This document shows positions 22,887 through 32,862 of a DNA stretch of 64,000 nt, one piece after another. This DNA is from Saposhnikovia divaricata (taxonomy: Eukaryota; Streptophyta; Magnoliopsida; Apiales; Apiaceae). Where the stretch lies: the NCBI GenBank assembly GCA_036435485.1, contig CM071594.1, forward strand, positions 96,995,001 to 97,059,000. The letters run 5' to 3'. A program made the position numbers and the translations under genes. How positions within the stretch are numbered: position 1 is the stretch's first letter; every line of letters starts with the position of its first letter. The notes beneath the pieces are model-generated. The model did not search any database. It had not been told where the DNA came from and saw only the letters and a list, made by a program, of their open reading frames with translations.

Positions 22887-23453
22887 GGTGGTTGATCTTG
22901 TGCCATCGTATGAGCCTGTGGAGATCATGATTGATGTTTTGGGATTTGAAGTTAATTCTGGTGGGAAGTCATATTCTATTTCCTGTGTCGTGTGGGACGA
23001 TACAAAATAGAATTCACTTATTTATTATATAATTATATATTTGGCTTGCAAGTTTTTACCTTTCACTTGAAAGGGTTTTTCTTGCTTTAAGCACTTAGGA
23101 TTTTATTTATCAAGTTGGATCAGGATTTTGATGGGTTTCCTAGTTGGGTTCAGGTATTAGCTAAATTCCTAGCTGATATTGAATTTCTTTTAGATTCCTA
23201 TCTGAATAAGGTTATTTATGTAGCCTATAAATACTCTTGTCTTGTAATCTTTTGGGGACAGATATTGATAATAAAATTTTGGCTATTCGGTAGCTTTGAG
23301 AATCGAATTCAGGAGTGAATTCAGAGTTTGAGTTTTGTTTCTCCATTCGGAGATTCAGAGTTAGAGTTTTGTTTCTCCATCTTTGGAGATTCAGAGTTTA
23401 CTTTATATTTGTCTTTACTACATATTATTACGAGAACATCACGTTCCGTATCA
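22887..23453 (+). repeat. 3' LTR of the chromovirus-like element, second part
   Basis: It continues the LTR after the second ACCAC (22882-22886) and ends CCGTATCA. It has its own TATAAATA at 23226-23233. An open frame continuous with the integrase tail runs to TAG at 23008-23010. Confidence 0.9.
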
Positions 23454-23458
23454 CATGA

Positions 23459-23516
23459 TTGTATAGTTTTTTGGATCTTAACTGTTGTGTAATAACAGAG
23501 TGGATCTGATGCCAAT
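23459..23516 (-). other. Copia-1 leader and primer binding site
   Basis: This is the piece of Copia-1 on the far side of the nested Gypsy. On the - strand TTGGCATCAGATCCA (23515 to 23501) follows the 5' LTR directly and corresponds to the initiator tRNA-Met primer site TTGGTATCAGAGC with changes. It rejoins the gag start across the nested insertion at the CATGA duplication. Confidence 0.8.
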
Positions 23517-24742
23517 TGTTAGGTCCGGAATAACGTACAAGGGGGATTGAATACGTTATTTAGCAATATTTCGATTTTTGATGTGAATATGAAATCAAAA
23601 ATACTGAATCGAAATAACACATTTTTTTGGGAAATATCTTTGAATAGATAAAATCCGGAGGTTTGCTACACAATCTAATCTTATGGATTAGCTATAAAAT
23701 CAAACACTCCTAGGATAGTTTAGGCACGAGGACCTTCTACCGGACATTTCCTGAAAGCGGGCTAAGCCGGCTTTCCTACTAGATGGACTGTCTAGCAGCT
23801 TACACAGAGAAGATATAAGAGAGAGAAGAGAGAGTTGTGTGTTGAGGTGTGTTTTGAAATAAAATACAACAGGCCTATTTATAGATTTTAGAAAGTTACT
23901 ATGTTGTACTATGCTGTACTATTCCAGTGGGCCCCACCTGCATAGTAACCACTATTACACCCACCAAACCGTGTCAGCTTAAAAAAATTTCTTCCGTGGG
24001 CCCCACTTGTGGGCCCCACCTGCATAGTAACCACAATTTGCATAGTAAATACTGTTTGCACAGTACCAATATTTGCACAGTACCACTATTTGCACAGTAC
24101 CCATGAATAGTAACCGCGTATAGTAATCTTGCATAGTAATTTTGCATAGTATTACTATTTTTTTGGCTGCTTCTTTTGGGCTTCTCTTTTCTATTTATTC
24201 TGCTGTTTTAATTCACTTCAGAAAATAATCCAAGTACCAGATTAATTGAATTATTTTGTTATAAATAATTAATTAATCTGTTACTTATTTAATTTTCAGA
24301 GTAAATTATCTTTTGACAATACCTTGAGATATTATGTCTGTCTTTGATCGTTAATAGGCTTTGGCAATTTTTTCTATGAATTAATGTGTTGATCCTTCTC
24401 GTATATATGTGCTGACACTTAGTGCACTGGTCTGGTTCACAAGTGACTAGTACAGATCTTGATCTTTAAACCTTCGTTACATTCCAATTGATTAACCTGC
24501 AGCAGTATCTTCAAATAATATAAATACATGGAATCTTTTGGCCCTTCAACTGAATCATCTGTACATCTTATTTTGTCACTGAGGCTTGATCATGTTAATG
24601 AACTTCTTTCAGCGACTTGATCCTTGTTGATGCCCGTTCTTCAAATTTCATGATCCCTGTATAGATTTAATATTATTTATCTTTTATCCTAGTTGAGTTA
24701 TATATGTCCTCTATTACATATTACATTACATTAAACTTTACA
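23517..24742 (-). repeat. 5' LTR of Copia-1 (complete)
   Basis: A 1226-bp LTR with plus-strand ends TGTTAG and TTTACA. The TATA box on the - strand is TATAAATA (23876-23883). Upstream of it in transcriptional sense (23930-24155) are many copies of GCATAGTAACC or GCACAGTACCA type. The region at 24160-24742 closely matches the Copia-2 LTRs. Confidence 0.9.
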
Positions 24743-25015
24743 GGGTTTCTACTTTTAATAAAGAGTATAGATATATCGGTTAGTCCGAACGAAATCACAT
24801 ATTTCATTCACCAATAAACGTTTTTTTACAATAAATTGTATCGCAGAAGATGAGATTCCCTATTTTACACCAAAAATCCTACTATACACGTATCGAAAAA
24901 ATCTCTGCAATACATGTTTTACAGTTTGTCATTGCAGTTCGCCCCTGACCGGCTCCCATCTTGTAAGCAGATGATCACAAAAACGAGTAACTGCGCATAT
25001 AAAATATGAAAGTTT

Positions 25016-25242
25016 GCCCGCAAGGGTTGTCTCAGTTGGTTAAAGAGAGGTCATCTCACCTCTTGGTCACAGGTTCGACTCCCATGGGAGGCGGATTTGT
25101 GATTATGCCATCCTGGGGCAGAGCCTGTCGCACTTGTGCGGTTTGCCTTGGATCACGTGATTTGCAGACTATTGCGTGAGCCCATGGGTTTACCTAGAGC
25201 GCACCCGAAGGGTAGCGTCTGCGGGTTCCCATGTTAAAAAAA
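25016..25242 (+). mobile_element. tRNA-derived SINE
   Basis: Flanked by a perfect 15-bp duplication AAAATATGAAAGTTT at 25001-25015 and 25243-25257. Near the start is an A-box-like GTCTCAGTTGGTTAA, then a B-box GGTTCGACTCC at 25072-25082, the internal RNA polymerase III promoter of tRNA genes. The 3' part has ACCCGAAGGGTAGCGTCTGCGGGTT-like sequence as in plant Au-type SINEs and ends in a run of A. It is non-coding and depends on LINE enzymes in trans. The perfect TSD suggests a fairly recent copy. Confidence 0.9.
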
Positions 25243-25257
25243 AAAATATGAAAGTTT

Positions 25258-25827
25258 TAATTTTAAATTAATAACACCGTAATACTATAGACCAGTTCCA
25301 TCAAGCAACGAAACTTAAAAGTTCAACGGAGCGAACTCTTAAGAGAGTTTGTTCGAGAAAGTAACTAAGCTTACAAATTCTCAAAGGAACACTCATAAAG
25401 AGACATCATTACAAATTCTTAACATATTTTTGTTAAAAAAAAGGATACGATGATTCAATCTCACCATCTCTTCAAACAAAGAGGGAGACCTATAACCGTT
25501 GGATTAAAGGTTACGATTTTTTTTTAATTTAATTTTGTTACAATAAATAATAATTGAAAAATAAAATTAGAATTGCCATTACATAATACCCACATGCAAC
25601 AGATAGTATCAGAGTATCCAACTCTTGTGAGCCACATAGACTTGTATGGATAAACTGACACGTGGAACCTTCCCATTTGAGACAACATATTGATCAAGAT
25701 AAGGAAGTGGATGGAATGTGTATGTAAAACGTACGTGCAAAACCACAAATATTTTTATGCAAACCTACTTCCTCCATACTGCAACTTCTAAACACCAGAA
25801 ACTGATCCCATAATTTTCTGCAAGAAA
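25258..25827 (+). promoter_or_regulatory. Upstream region of psbTn with G-box and I-box
   Basis: CACGTG (25659-25664, in context ACACGTGG) is a perfect G-box and GATAAG (25698-25703) an I-box. Such a pair within 170 bp of the start codon is typical of light-responsive photosynthesis genes. No strong TATA box is visible; TATTTTTATG near 25750 is the best candidate. The DNA further upstream is AT-rich and featureless. Confidence 0.6.
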
Positions 25828-26154
25828 ATGGCTGCAGTAACTATGACCTCCTCGTTCCTAGGCTCAGCTGTCGTGGCAGCATCAGCCACAAGACAACCAT
25901 CTGTCGCTGTTCGCCGAAGCAGTGTTGTCATGGCCAAGGCCTCAAAGGTCGAAAAAATTGAAATGAACTACAAGAGTGAAGAGAATGGCAATGGCAGGAG
26001 GGAAATGATGTTTGCATTTGCGGCCGCGGCTGCGTGCTCGGTCGCAAACATTGCGCTGGCTGATGATGAGCCAAAGCGTGGAAGTCCTGAGGCTAAGAAG
26101 AAGTATGCACAAGTTTGTGTTACCATGCCAACTGCTCGCATTTGTCGCAATTAA
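25828..26154 (+). CDS. psbTn: Photosystem II 5 kDa protein, chloroplast precursor (PsbTn)
   Basis: A 108-residue protein without introns. The N-terminus (about 1-40) is rich in Ala, Ser, Thr and Arg, like a chloroplast transit peptide. A second signal follows: twin arginine (R57-R58), a hydrophobic Ala-rich stretch (61-75), and ALA at 76-78. This points to export into the thylakoid lumen with cleavage after residue 78. The mature part would be about 30 residues, DDEPKRGSPEAKKKYAQVC and on, with Cys97 and Cys106. The spacing and the KKYAQVCVTMPTA motif are diagnostic of the nuclear PsbTn subunit on the lumenal side of photosystem II. A start at 25828 gives the expected precursor length. It is the only intact host gene here without introns and looks functional. 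Confidence 0.95.
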   Translation: MAAVTMTSSFLGSAVVAASATRQPSVAVRRSSVVMAKASKVEKIEMNYKSEENGNGRREMMFAFAAAAACSVANIALADDEPKRGSPEAKKKYAQVCVTMPTARICRN

Positions 26155-26958
26155 GGTGTTCAAATCAGGCTATTATGTGTTGAAATGTCTCTGTTATGTT
26201 TATCTAATGACTTGAAAAGTACTATGTAAAAGTTTGTGTTTATTTTGGTTTAAATTGAAGTACTCTGTTCAGATTATCAAATTGGTTTCTTAATGTTGCT
26301 ATAATACTTGCTGTCATCAAATCAATTTGTGCTGTAGTGATGAAAATGTTAAAGGATATTTGAAATAATTACGATATTTAATCATATTAAATACATGTTT
26401 ATTCAACAATCGGTACTAAAATTTCTTAAATTTATCTATCGAATAAAGCAAAACTTGCTTTCAGGCATGAACAACCATGGTTCATTTTGAAAATTCAAAT
26501 TAAATATATATGTAACTAACTAGATTAAATGAACAAACGGTTATATATAGTAATCTCATTGATATTTATTCATATGAGCCTAAATAAGAGTATGTACAAC
26601 ACATGTTTCAGCCTCGCAACTTCCATGTAACTGTTTACCTTCCCTCTCCTACCTACAAGAACTAGGTTTCAGCAATCGAATTCTAGCTTTGCTGATTCGA
26701 TTGCATGTTAGAAGTGTCTCCACGGATCAGATGCATTCCGAAGGACTAGTCAGTGTGTCTCAACTGATCAGACATATTCCCAAAGGATGACCAGTCTCAG
26801 TCTCGTTACACAGTTGCAAAATTGTAGGATGAAAATAAATTCATGATTTAACAAACAAATATGGAACACTTTCTTTTTTACAATTTTCTCTGCATGTCAG
26901 TAACTCTCGCTTCCCTTTGTTTCTTTTTAAGTATTCTGTGTCTCAAACATTGGATTAT
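26155..26958. other. Intergenic region between psbTn and the kinase gene (convergent 3' ends)
   Basis: The two genes converge, so this interval holds both 3' untranslated regions. About 26620-26850 contains moderately GC-balanced sequence with a near repeat (GATCAGATGCATTCCGAAGGA at 26728 onward, GATCAGACATATTCCCAAAGGA at 26766 onward). It probably belongs to the kinase 3' UTR. No additional frame is convincing. Confidence 0.5.
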
Positions 26959-29900
26959 TTACCTAACCTCGTTTGGCATCCGAAATGAACCATCCTGCAT
27001 CAACTTCAGGCTGATACTGTTGTACCTCTCTCTTGAATACTGCCTCGAAGCTTTTCTCCAATCTGTACCAGCCTTCATCATTGTAGCAAATTCTTCATAA
27101 CTTATTCGTCCATCCTGTGCATTAAAACAACCAAACCATCTTATTCCTCACCGCAAATACACAACACAGAACAATATAAAGAGATTTCAGTTGACGAGAA
27201 TTATGAGTCCAATGCTTATGCAGCCAGGTCTTAACTTTAGAGACGAAGAAACAATAAAAAAGTCGGTAGTTCAAGGGTATAGAGGACATAAAGAAGCTTA
27301 ACCTGGCCTGATGGTTTAACATAGAGAAGAAAATATTTTTCAAATAGGTAAAGAGGACATAAAGAAGCTACAACCTGCCCCGGGGATTTAAAATTGCCAT
27401 GAAAATATTTGTCAAATAGGTATTAGCTTAAAACAGTTTCAACAATATACAATACTTCTTCATACATTGCACATAAGAGCACTACTGACCTTATCAGTGT
27501 CAACATCATGCATTATAGCATTGATGACTTCCTCACTGTTAGGTTCATCTTCATCACTCAAGGCGTGTCGGAGTTCATCAATCTCTATGTAACCATTATT
27601 GTCTTGATCAAAGAATGAAAAAGCTTTGTGTAGATGCTCATCATTAGCCATCTTTTTAAGATGTACAGAAACAGCAACAAATTCTCCGTAGTTCAAAGCT
27701 CCGTCACCATCAACATCAGCCTGTAAGATCGCATTCAGTTGCTTAAAAATATAGCTACAAGTACACCATGATTTCTAAAGGATATTCTAACTCCAACTAT
27801 AAAAAAATTTCCGACAGCATTGTCTAAACTAGTGCAATTGTTTTCCTATAAATGGAGTTCAAAGATAGAGTGTCCAATACATAATATGGACCTTATCTGA
27901 GAACACAAGATTTTACATACTGATAATTATATTATCCATTGGTGCATCAACATGATTATAACATTTTAGCGAGCAAAGAAAGATCACTGAAAGTAATTGC
28001 TGATGACATGTAAAAGAAAGCAAATTCGAAGAAAACTTTGAAAAAGACAACTGATACTAACCGCCTGCATTAGGATTTCAAGGTCTGGATCAGGTATGTT
28101 ATGGCCTAGTCTCGCCAAACCAGTTCTAAGTTCATCCAGGCTTAGTTTGTTTCTTTTGTTGGTGTCCATCATTGCAAATGCTTCCTTGATTCCTGCTACT
28201 TCCTCCCCTGATAAATGCTCGGCAACTACCTGTTATTTAATTAAATTTGATAATTCACATCAACAGATGTAAACTACTAATCAGGGATATATAGTAGTCA
28301 TGCTCAATAGTTCACAAAGATACTTACTCCTAAAGCTCTTTTCTTGAGCTTGTTCATAACAGAAAATTGTTTGAGCCTTGATTTTACAACCTCCCCTAAA
28401 GACACATTAGGATTTTTCTTCGCATTCTGTAACCAGGGGTGATCTGCATTAAAAAAATATAAAAAGGAAACAAATAGTTAAATCTCCTTAATCCCTACAA
28501 GAAATCAAGAATATCAAACATATTCTTGACAAATATCCTTTTCCAGTGCTGAAGCTAGCTATAATTTCTCCATCAAAGGCAGAGACAATAATAATAATTT
28601 ATTCTTAATATAATAAAAGAAAAGAATTTTTTTTTTGGTTGTCCATGGTCGTCGTTGTTGGTATAAAGTGTTTAAAAATCTAAAATTATCTACTAACTTT
28701 ATTGTATAGTATTTTGTATATCTTGGAGAACTGAAAATTTAAATAAACTAAAAAAACTGATGAGGAGTTTGTCACTACCTAAAATAAAAAGAATGAGAAT
28801 TCTTACAATGATAAATACTGATTCTAACAAACATTATGTACATATAAACCCATTATAAGACTTAAACCAATTGAAAAATCATTGCAAAAAGTAAGAAACT
28901 AAATCTGAGAACGAAGTTGTTAAGAGAAAATGGAGTAGAGCAAATTAACAAGTTTAAATTGATGACTAAAAATAATAGTTGTGCAAATATAATATTTTTA
29001 TATGGTATATAAATATTAGATTAGAAATTATTAAATTATCCATGCATCGCACAAGTTTATGTCATTATAAAATATTACAATAGTAATAGTAAGTTAATTT
29101 ATATAAATTGCAGTAAAGACTATACCAAGCACTTCCTGAGCCGTAAGCCTCTGTTTTGGATCTGGATTAAGCATCTTCTTGACAAGATCCTTGGCATTGT
29201 CAGAAATCATTGGCCACGGATCTCTCTTAAAATCAACGATGGAACGAATGATTGCTTGTGCTACACCTTGCTCAGTTTCTGCATACATTATCCGGATCTA
29301 AACAACTGAGCAAATATGTAGAAAGTGTGTTTTCTGTGTTTGCATGAAACTTAAGTAAAACCAAAATTTTTGCATTGCCAATGTATCTGTTCTGATCCCA
29401 TAGTTTTCAATATTACTTGTAACATGGCTAATCGGATGACAGAAGACACGAGAGCCGGTGTACCTTCCTATAATACCTCATAGCCCATAGGAATAGGTTA
29501 TCCTAGATGCATTATGTACCATAGAATTAAAAATTTTATATATCTAAAAATCGAAAGTTAAAGAACAGAACCTGCCCAAAAAGGTGGAACGCCACAAAGC
29601 AGAATGTACAGGATAACACCTGCACTCCAAATATCAACCTCTGGTCCATAATGGCGTCTTAAAACCTCAGGAGCCATGTAATAAGGACTTCCCACTATCT
29701 CATTAAAGATCTCACCTACAAAAAATTGAAATATCTCAGGATCATACTAAGTACCACAAATCACTGATGCTGATGATTACTTGTGCAGTCTTACAATAGA
29801 AGAGAAGGTAACCGTGATGGACTAAATAAATTTAATACCAGGTTTAAAGAAGACTGACAGTCCAAAATCAATTGCCTTCAAGGCAGCTGTTTCTTTTTTA

Positions 29901-31179
29901 TTTGCGAACAGAAAATTCTCTGGTTTGAGATCTCGATGCATCACCCCATTCCTGTGACACACCTGCAAGCACAAGAACGATTAATAAATAAAAAATTAGT
30001 GAAAGATCTAATTCTGAAAGAAAAGACTTATGAACCTCACTTAAATAGAGACATAATTTGAAAGGTGAAAAAGAAAGACAGCAAGTATTACTTCCGATGG
30101 TTAAAATTCATATGTGATTGGCATACGATAACAATAGACCATATGCACTCAAAGGTCAGCATAACAGTGACAAGTGAAAACATCAACTCTAATAAAGTAA
30201 TAGAACATGCACCCAAAAGTAGCCGGGTAACTTTGTAAAATAAGAGGGTCGAATTCTGAACATAATAGGGTAGTTCGGAATATGGGTTACAATACATGTA
30301 GGAATTTGATTTCTTTTATACCTAAAAGTAAATTGTGGAATATGGGGTTCTGTGTGTTTTATTACATTTTACAATGTGTATACATGTACAATCACACAAC
30401 ACACCAAAGCAGATTCATCTAGTAAAACATCAGTAACGAAATTACAGAAAACGAGAAAGGGCCGGTCAAAAGAAACATAATCTTAATTAGATTTCAGAAT
30501 AGGGCCATGTACATAAACTTAAAGAGTTATTCACTTGTGACAAAAAATTACTGAACACATGGCAAATCGAAATTAAACATAAAACCCAGGGCAGACAGGA
30601 GTTATAATTACAAAAAAATGTTGAAAATTTCACGTAAATTCCAATACATAAAATTTGTACCTGAACAACTTCAACAATGGTCCGCATTACGGCTGCAGCA
30701 GCTCGTTCCGTGTAGTGCCCCCTTGCCACAATACGATCAAACAATTCTCCCCCTTCGCAGAGTTCCATAATAATGTTAACAGCATTATCATCCTCATAAG
30801 TGTCCTTTAAGCTCACAATATTAGGATGCTTAGGCATATGCTTCATAATTTCCACCTCTCTCCTCACATCCTCAATATCTACAGAAGTCCTAAGTTTCTT
30901 TTTAGATATCGATTTACAGGCAAATTTCTCACCAGAATCCAAATCAGTACACAAATATGTTACCCCAAACTCCCCTCTACCAAGCTCACGGCCAAGCAGA
31001 TATTTCTCCGAAATATCCTTGCCATTTGCGTCTTTTAACACACGAAACTTGATTCCATTTCCAGCACCATAATCAGCAGAAAATGGATTAGGTTTAGTTT
31101 TATGTCTCTTCTTTTCTTTTCTCTCCCTTTTCCTCTCCTTCTGGGATGAGGTTTTAGGGACTACACAACAATTTCCCAT
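26959..31179 (-). CDS. Calcium-dependent protein kinase (CDPK), eight exons
   Basis: Coding exons: 31179-30661, 29962-29839, 29715-29572, 29278-29126, 28443-28328, 28229-28062, 27720-27490 and 27114-26959. All have GT/AG borders. The total is 1611 nt, 536 residues. MGNCC gives an N-myristoylation glycine with cysteines for palmitoylation, so membrane attachment is expected. A Lys/Arg-rich variable region follows. The kinase has GRGEFG (67-72), K89, HRDLKPEN (182-189), DFG (205-207) and APE (229-231). The junction/autoinhibitory region (about 318-355) precedes four EF-hands. Loops 410-421, 446-457 and 482-493 are canonical; the first (374-385, DTNKRNKLSLDE) lacks the glycine and a proper acidic ligand. 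A degenerate EF1 and the SLKLMQDGS tail resemble the CPK7/CPK8/CPK32 subgroup. It would be a Ser/Thr kinase relaying calcium signals. All exons are open and it looks functional. Confidence 0.95.
28445..29125 (-). other. Intron 4 of the kinase gene, unusually AT-rich
   Basis: This intron of just under 700 bp holds no coding sequence. At 29040-29060 the words CCATGCATCGCACAAG resemble a decayed copy of the Helitron hairpin at 1921-1935, but no matching ends were found. Confidence 0.4.
29963..30660 (-). other. Intron 1 of the kinase gene
   Basis: About 700 bp between exon 1 (phase 0 donor, GTACAAAT on the - strand) and exon 2 (acceptor TTGCAG). No repeat or gene was recognised. Confidence 0.8.
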
Positions 31180-31800
31180 GATCAATCAAATTCTCGAAAA
31201 TTTATCAAATATCCTAATAATAAGAAGACAATCCAACCACACTGAAACAAAAAAAATACCTCAAGATCAGATCTTTATTTGAATTTCCCTTAAATCATCA
31301 CCATTAATGCATGCATCAATCATCAAGCTATTTTTAATCCATTTTCATAAATAAAGAACCACATGCACATCCCAAACATGATCATGCATCAAAGAATATT
31401 AAAAAGCATGTCTTTTAAGCATTTCATCCAAATAATATTACATGCACCAAGAAATCAAAAAAGATAAACAACCCTAATCATAAAAATATATTTAAATATA
31501 CCTGAAATTGTGTTCTATAAAAATGTGGGTCAGAAAATGTTGTTCAAAAGGCATGCCCAGATGGAAAAAAGGGTAGAAATCAGAAGAAAAAAAGAAGGAT
31601 TTGTTGGAAAAAAGAAGAAGAATGCGAAAATGGGGAATAATGAGCACAATGGTATTCAGGTTGAAAATCTGCCATGGACGAGAGAGAGTCAAAGCTCTTT
31701 CACAAGAGACTTTTTATCTCTCTCTTTTTTTATTAAACTCCTACCCCTTCGCTCTCTTTTTATTGCCTTTTTATTTTTTCTTAACTTGTTTTTCTAAATG
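31180..31800 (-). promoter_or_regulatory. 5' leader, probable leader intron and promoter of the kinase gene
   Basis: On the - strand a well-formed acceptor (TTTTTTTTGTTTCAG) ends at 31242 and a donor (CAG/GTATAT) starts at 31501. This suggests a 260-bp intron in the 5' untranslated region, with a short second leader exon (31241-31180) before the ATG. The region 31715-31790 has CT-rich tracts of the kind found near plant transcription starts. No TATA box is clear. Confidence 0.5.
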
Positions 31801-32047
31801 TAATTTGTGTTGCTCAAGACTAGAACATCTTTCAATTGGGAAAAAAAAGTGTGAGTATGTTTTTGTATACAAATTTGCACCCTTGTTAATAAGTTAAGTT
31901 TTGGCTTTTAACGTTCTACTCTTTGTTTTTTCCTTGTTCTAATTGGGTACTATGCCCCTATAAATTTGTATTCTACTTTTTGGAAATTTTTCTTTTTAGT
32001 TATCGATTTTAATTCAAGTTTAGAATAGAATATTTACTAAAAATATC
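31801..32047. other. AT-rich intergenic DNA
   Basis: Nothing beyond low-complexity AT-rich sequence is visible. Confidence 0.5.
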
Positions 32048-32160
32048 ACTTTTTCTAAATTTTTTTACGATTTTATCATCTATTCAAAATATTTGTAAAA
32101 TATTTTTTCCTAATTTTTTTTTACGATTTTATCATCTACTCAAAATATTTGTAAAATACT
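32048..32160 (+). repeat. Tandem duplication of about 57 bp
   Basis: Two adjacent copies of a unit containing TTACGATTTTATCATCTA and TCAAAATATTTGTAAAATA lie directly beside the inverted repeat at 32181-32312. Confidence 0.7.
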
Positions 32161-32180
32161 TTTTCTAAAAATATATATTT

Positions 32181-32312
32181 TGCAAAAATATGATTTGCAA
32201 CCAAATCAACCAGATGCATTGCATATATAGCCACGCGCAGGTTACACGCAATTACATATGTGATTACAAATAGTTATATTTAATTGATTTGGTTGCAAAC
32301 CGTATTTTTGCA
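32181..32312. mobile_element. Fold-back (MITE-like) inverted repeat
   Basis: Arms of 29 bases at 32181-32209 and 32284-32312 are reverse complements at 26 positions (core TTGCAACCAAATCAA). They flank a 74-base centre with ACGCGCAGG. Weaker complementarity continues outward on both sides. No target duplication could be fixed. Confidence 0.5.
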
Positions 32313-32621
32313 AATAAGATGATATTTTTGTAAAAGAGTTTTTTTTAAAGTATTTTTACAAAAAAAAAATTTTGAACTTAGATATTTATGAAAAAAATCC
32401 TTTAAAATACTTTAGTACGTAAAAATTTATATATGTGGTGAGTTCCGGTAAAAAAATAATTAATTGCAAATTTACAATTTTTTTATTCAGCACAAAATAT
32501 AGCTTGGGCATTAGATACACGGGATTTTGGCCACAAAATTAGGTTCGTACGCACGAAAGAAAAAATCAAACAATTTTTACGAACGAAGGAGCAATTCCCA
32601 AAAATAGAACCCTAGCTACAA

Positions 32622-32862
32622 GGGGGGGTTTGGAAGAATTTATTTTCCGGGAGAACTTATTTTCCAGAATAAGTTAACTTATTTTAAGTTGAAAGTTAAG
32701 ATTCCTAACTTTTCAACTTATTTTTCAACTTATTTTTGTAATTTATTGAATCTCAAAAATACATTAAACATTTATATAAAAAAAATTTATCAAAATATAA
32801 AATTTTTACCCGAAAAAAAAATCATAAATCGACATAAATAAGGTGTGCCAAACAGGCCAAAG
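32622..32862. mobile_element. Possible MITE with GGGTTTGG / CCAAACAGGCC ends
   Basis: It begins GGGGGGGTTTGGAAGAA and ends TGTGCCAAACAGGCC. Inverted GG-TTTGG termini around an AT-rich core with CAACTTATTTTTCAACTTA repeats are common in plant hAT or Harbinger MITEs. The ends match only partly and no duplication is clear. Confidence 0.35.

Larger units (their letters stand above)
6241..23453 (+). mobile_element. Ty3/Gypsy chromovirus-like retrotransposon nested in Copia-1, itself carrying an Athila insertion
   Basis: The target duplication CATGA flanks it at 6236-6240 and 23454-23458. The 5' LTR is 6241-6855 (615 bp). The 3' LTR starts at 11360, is interrupted by the Athila element, and resumes at 22887-23453. 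Its two parts also total 615 bp once the Athila and one TSD are removed. The LTRs differ at about eight positions by eye. The internal part has a methionine-tRNA-type primer site, one gag-pol frame and a polypurine tract. The RT sequence is chromovirus-like. Without the Athila insert the element is about 5.7 kb. Confidence 0.93.
2373..24742 (-). mobile_element. Copia-1: degenerate Sirevirus-like Ty1/Copia retrotransposon with nested Gypsy insert
   Basis: The element is bounded by the 5-bp duplication GGGTT at 2368-2372 and 24743-24747. Both ends carry the LTR termini TGTTAG and TTTACA. The coding strand is -. The 5' LTR (23517-24742) and primer site are on the right. Gag, protease and integrase follow leftward, and a truncated 3' LTR is at the left edge. 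A chromovirus-like Gypsy element (6241-23453) lies in its leader next to the gag start. Reverse transcriptase, RNase H, the 3' reading frame and most of the 3' LTR are deleted. It is the same family as Copia-2 at 38.6-49.5 kb, which shows what is missing. Confidence 0.9.
1914..24771 (-). mobile_element. Helitron-like element, outermost host of the nested insertions
   Basis: Read on the - strand, the element starts at 24771 with TCTATACTCTTTATTAAAAG, preceded by A. It ends at 1914 with CTGA followed by T. Three bases before CTGA is a GC-rich hairpin, CCGTGC-TTC-GCACGG (1921-1935). A 5' TC, a 3' CTRR, a hairpin just before it and an A/T target with no duplication are the structural signs of Helitrons. 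Once the Copia-1 insertion (2373-24742 plus one TSD) is removed, only about 483 bp remain, so this would be a small non-autonomous element with no Rep/helicase. The signature is short, so the call is an inference. Confidence 0.45.

Noticed and set aside
25072..25082. Possible tRNA gene at the B-box
   Set aside because: No tRNA cloverleaf can be drawn; the poly-A end and flanking duplication show a SINE.
29040..29060. Second Helitron hairpin in the kinase intron
   Set aside because: The stem is broken and neither a CTRR end nor a TC start could be found nearby.
30487..30660. C-terminal extension of kinase exon 1 read through into the intron
   Set aside because: A good GT donor follows VVQ, and the next exon continues the conserved kinase sequence.
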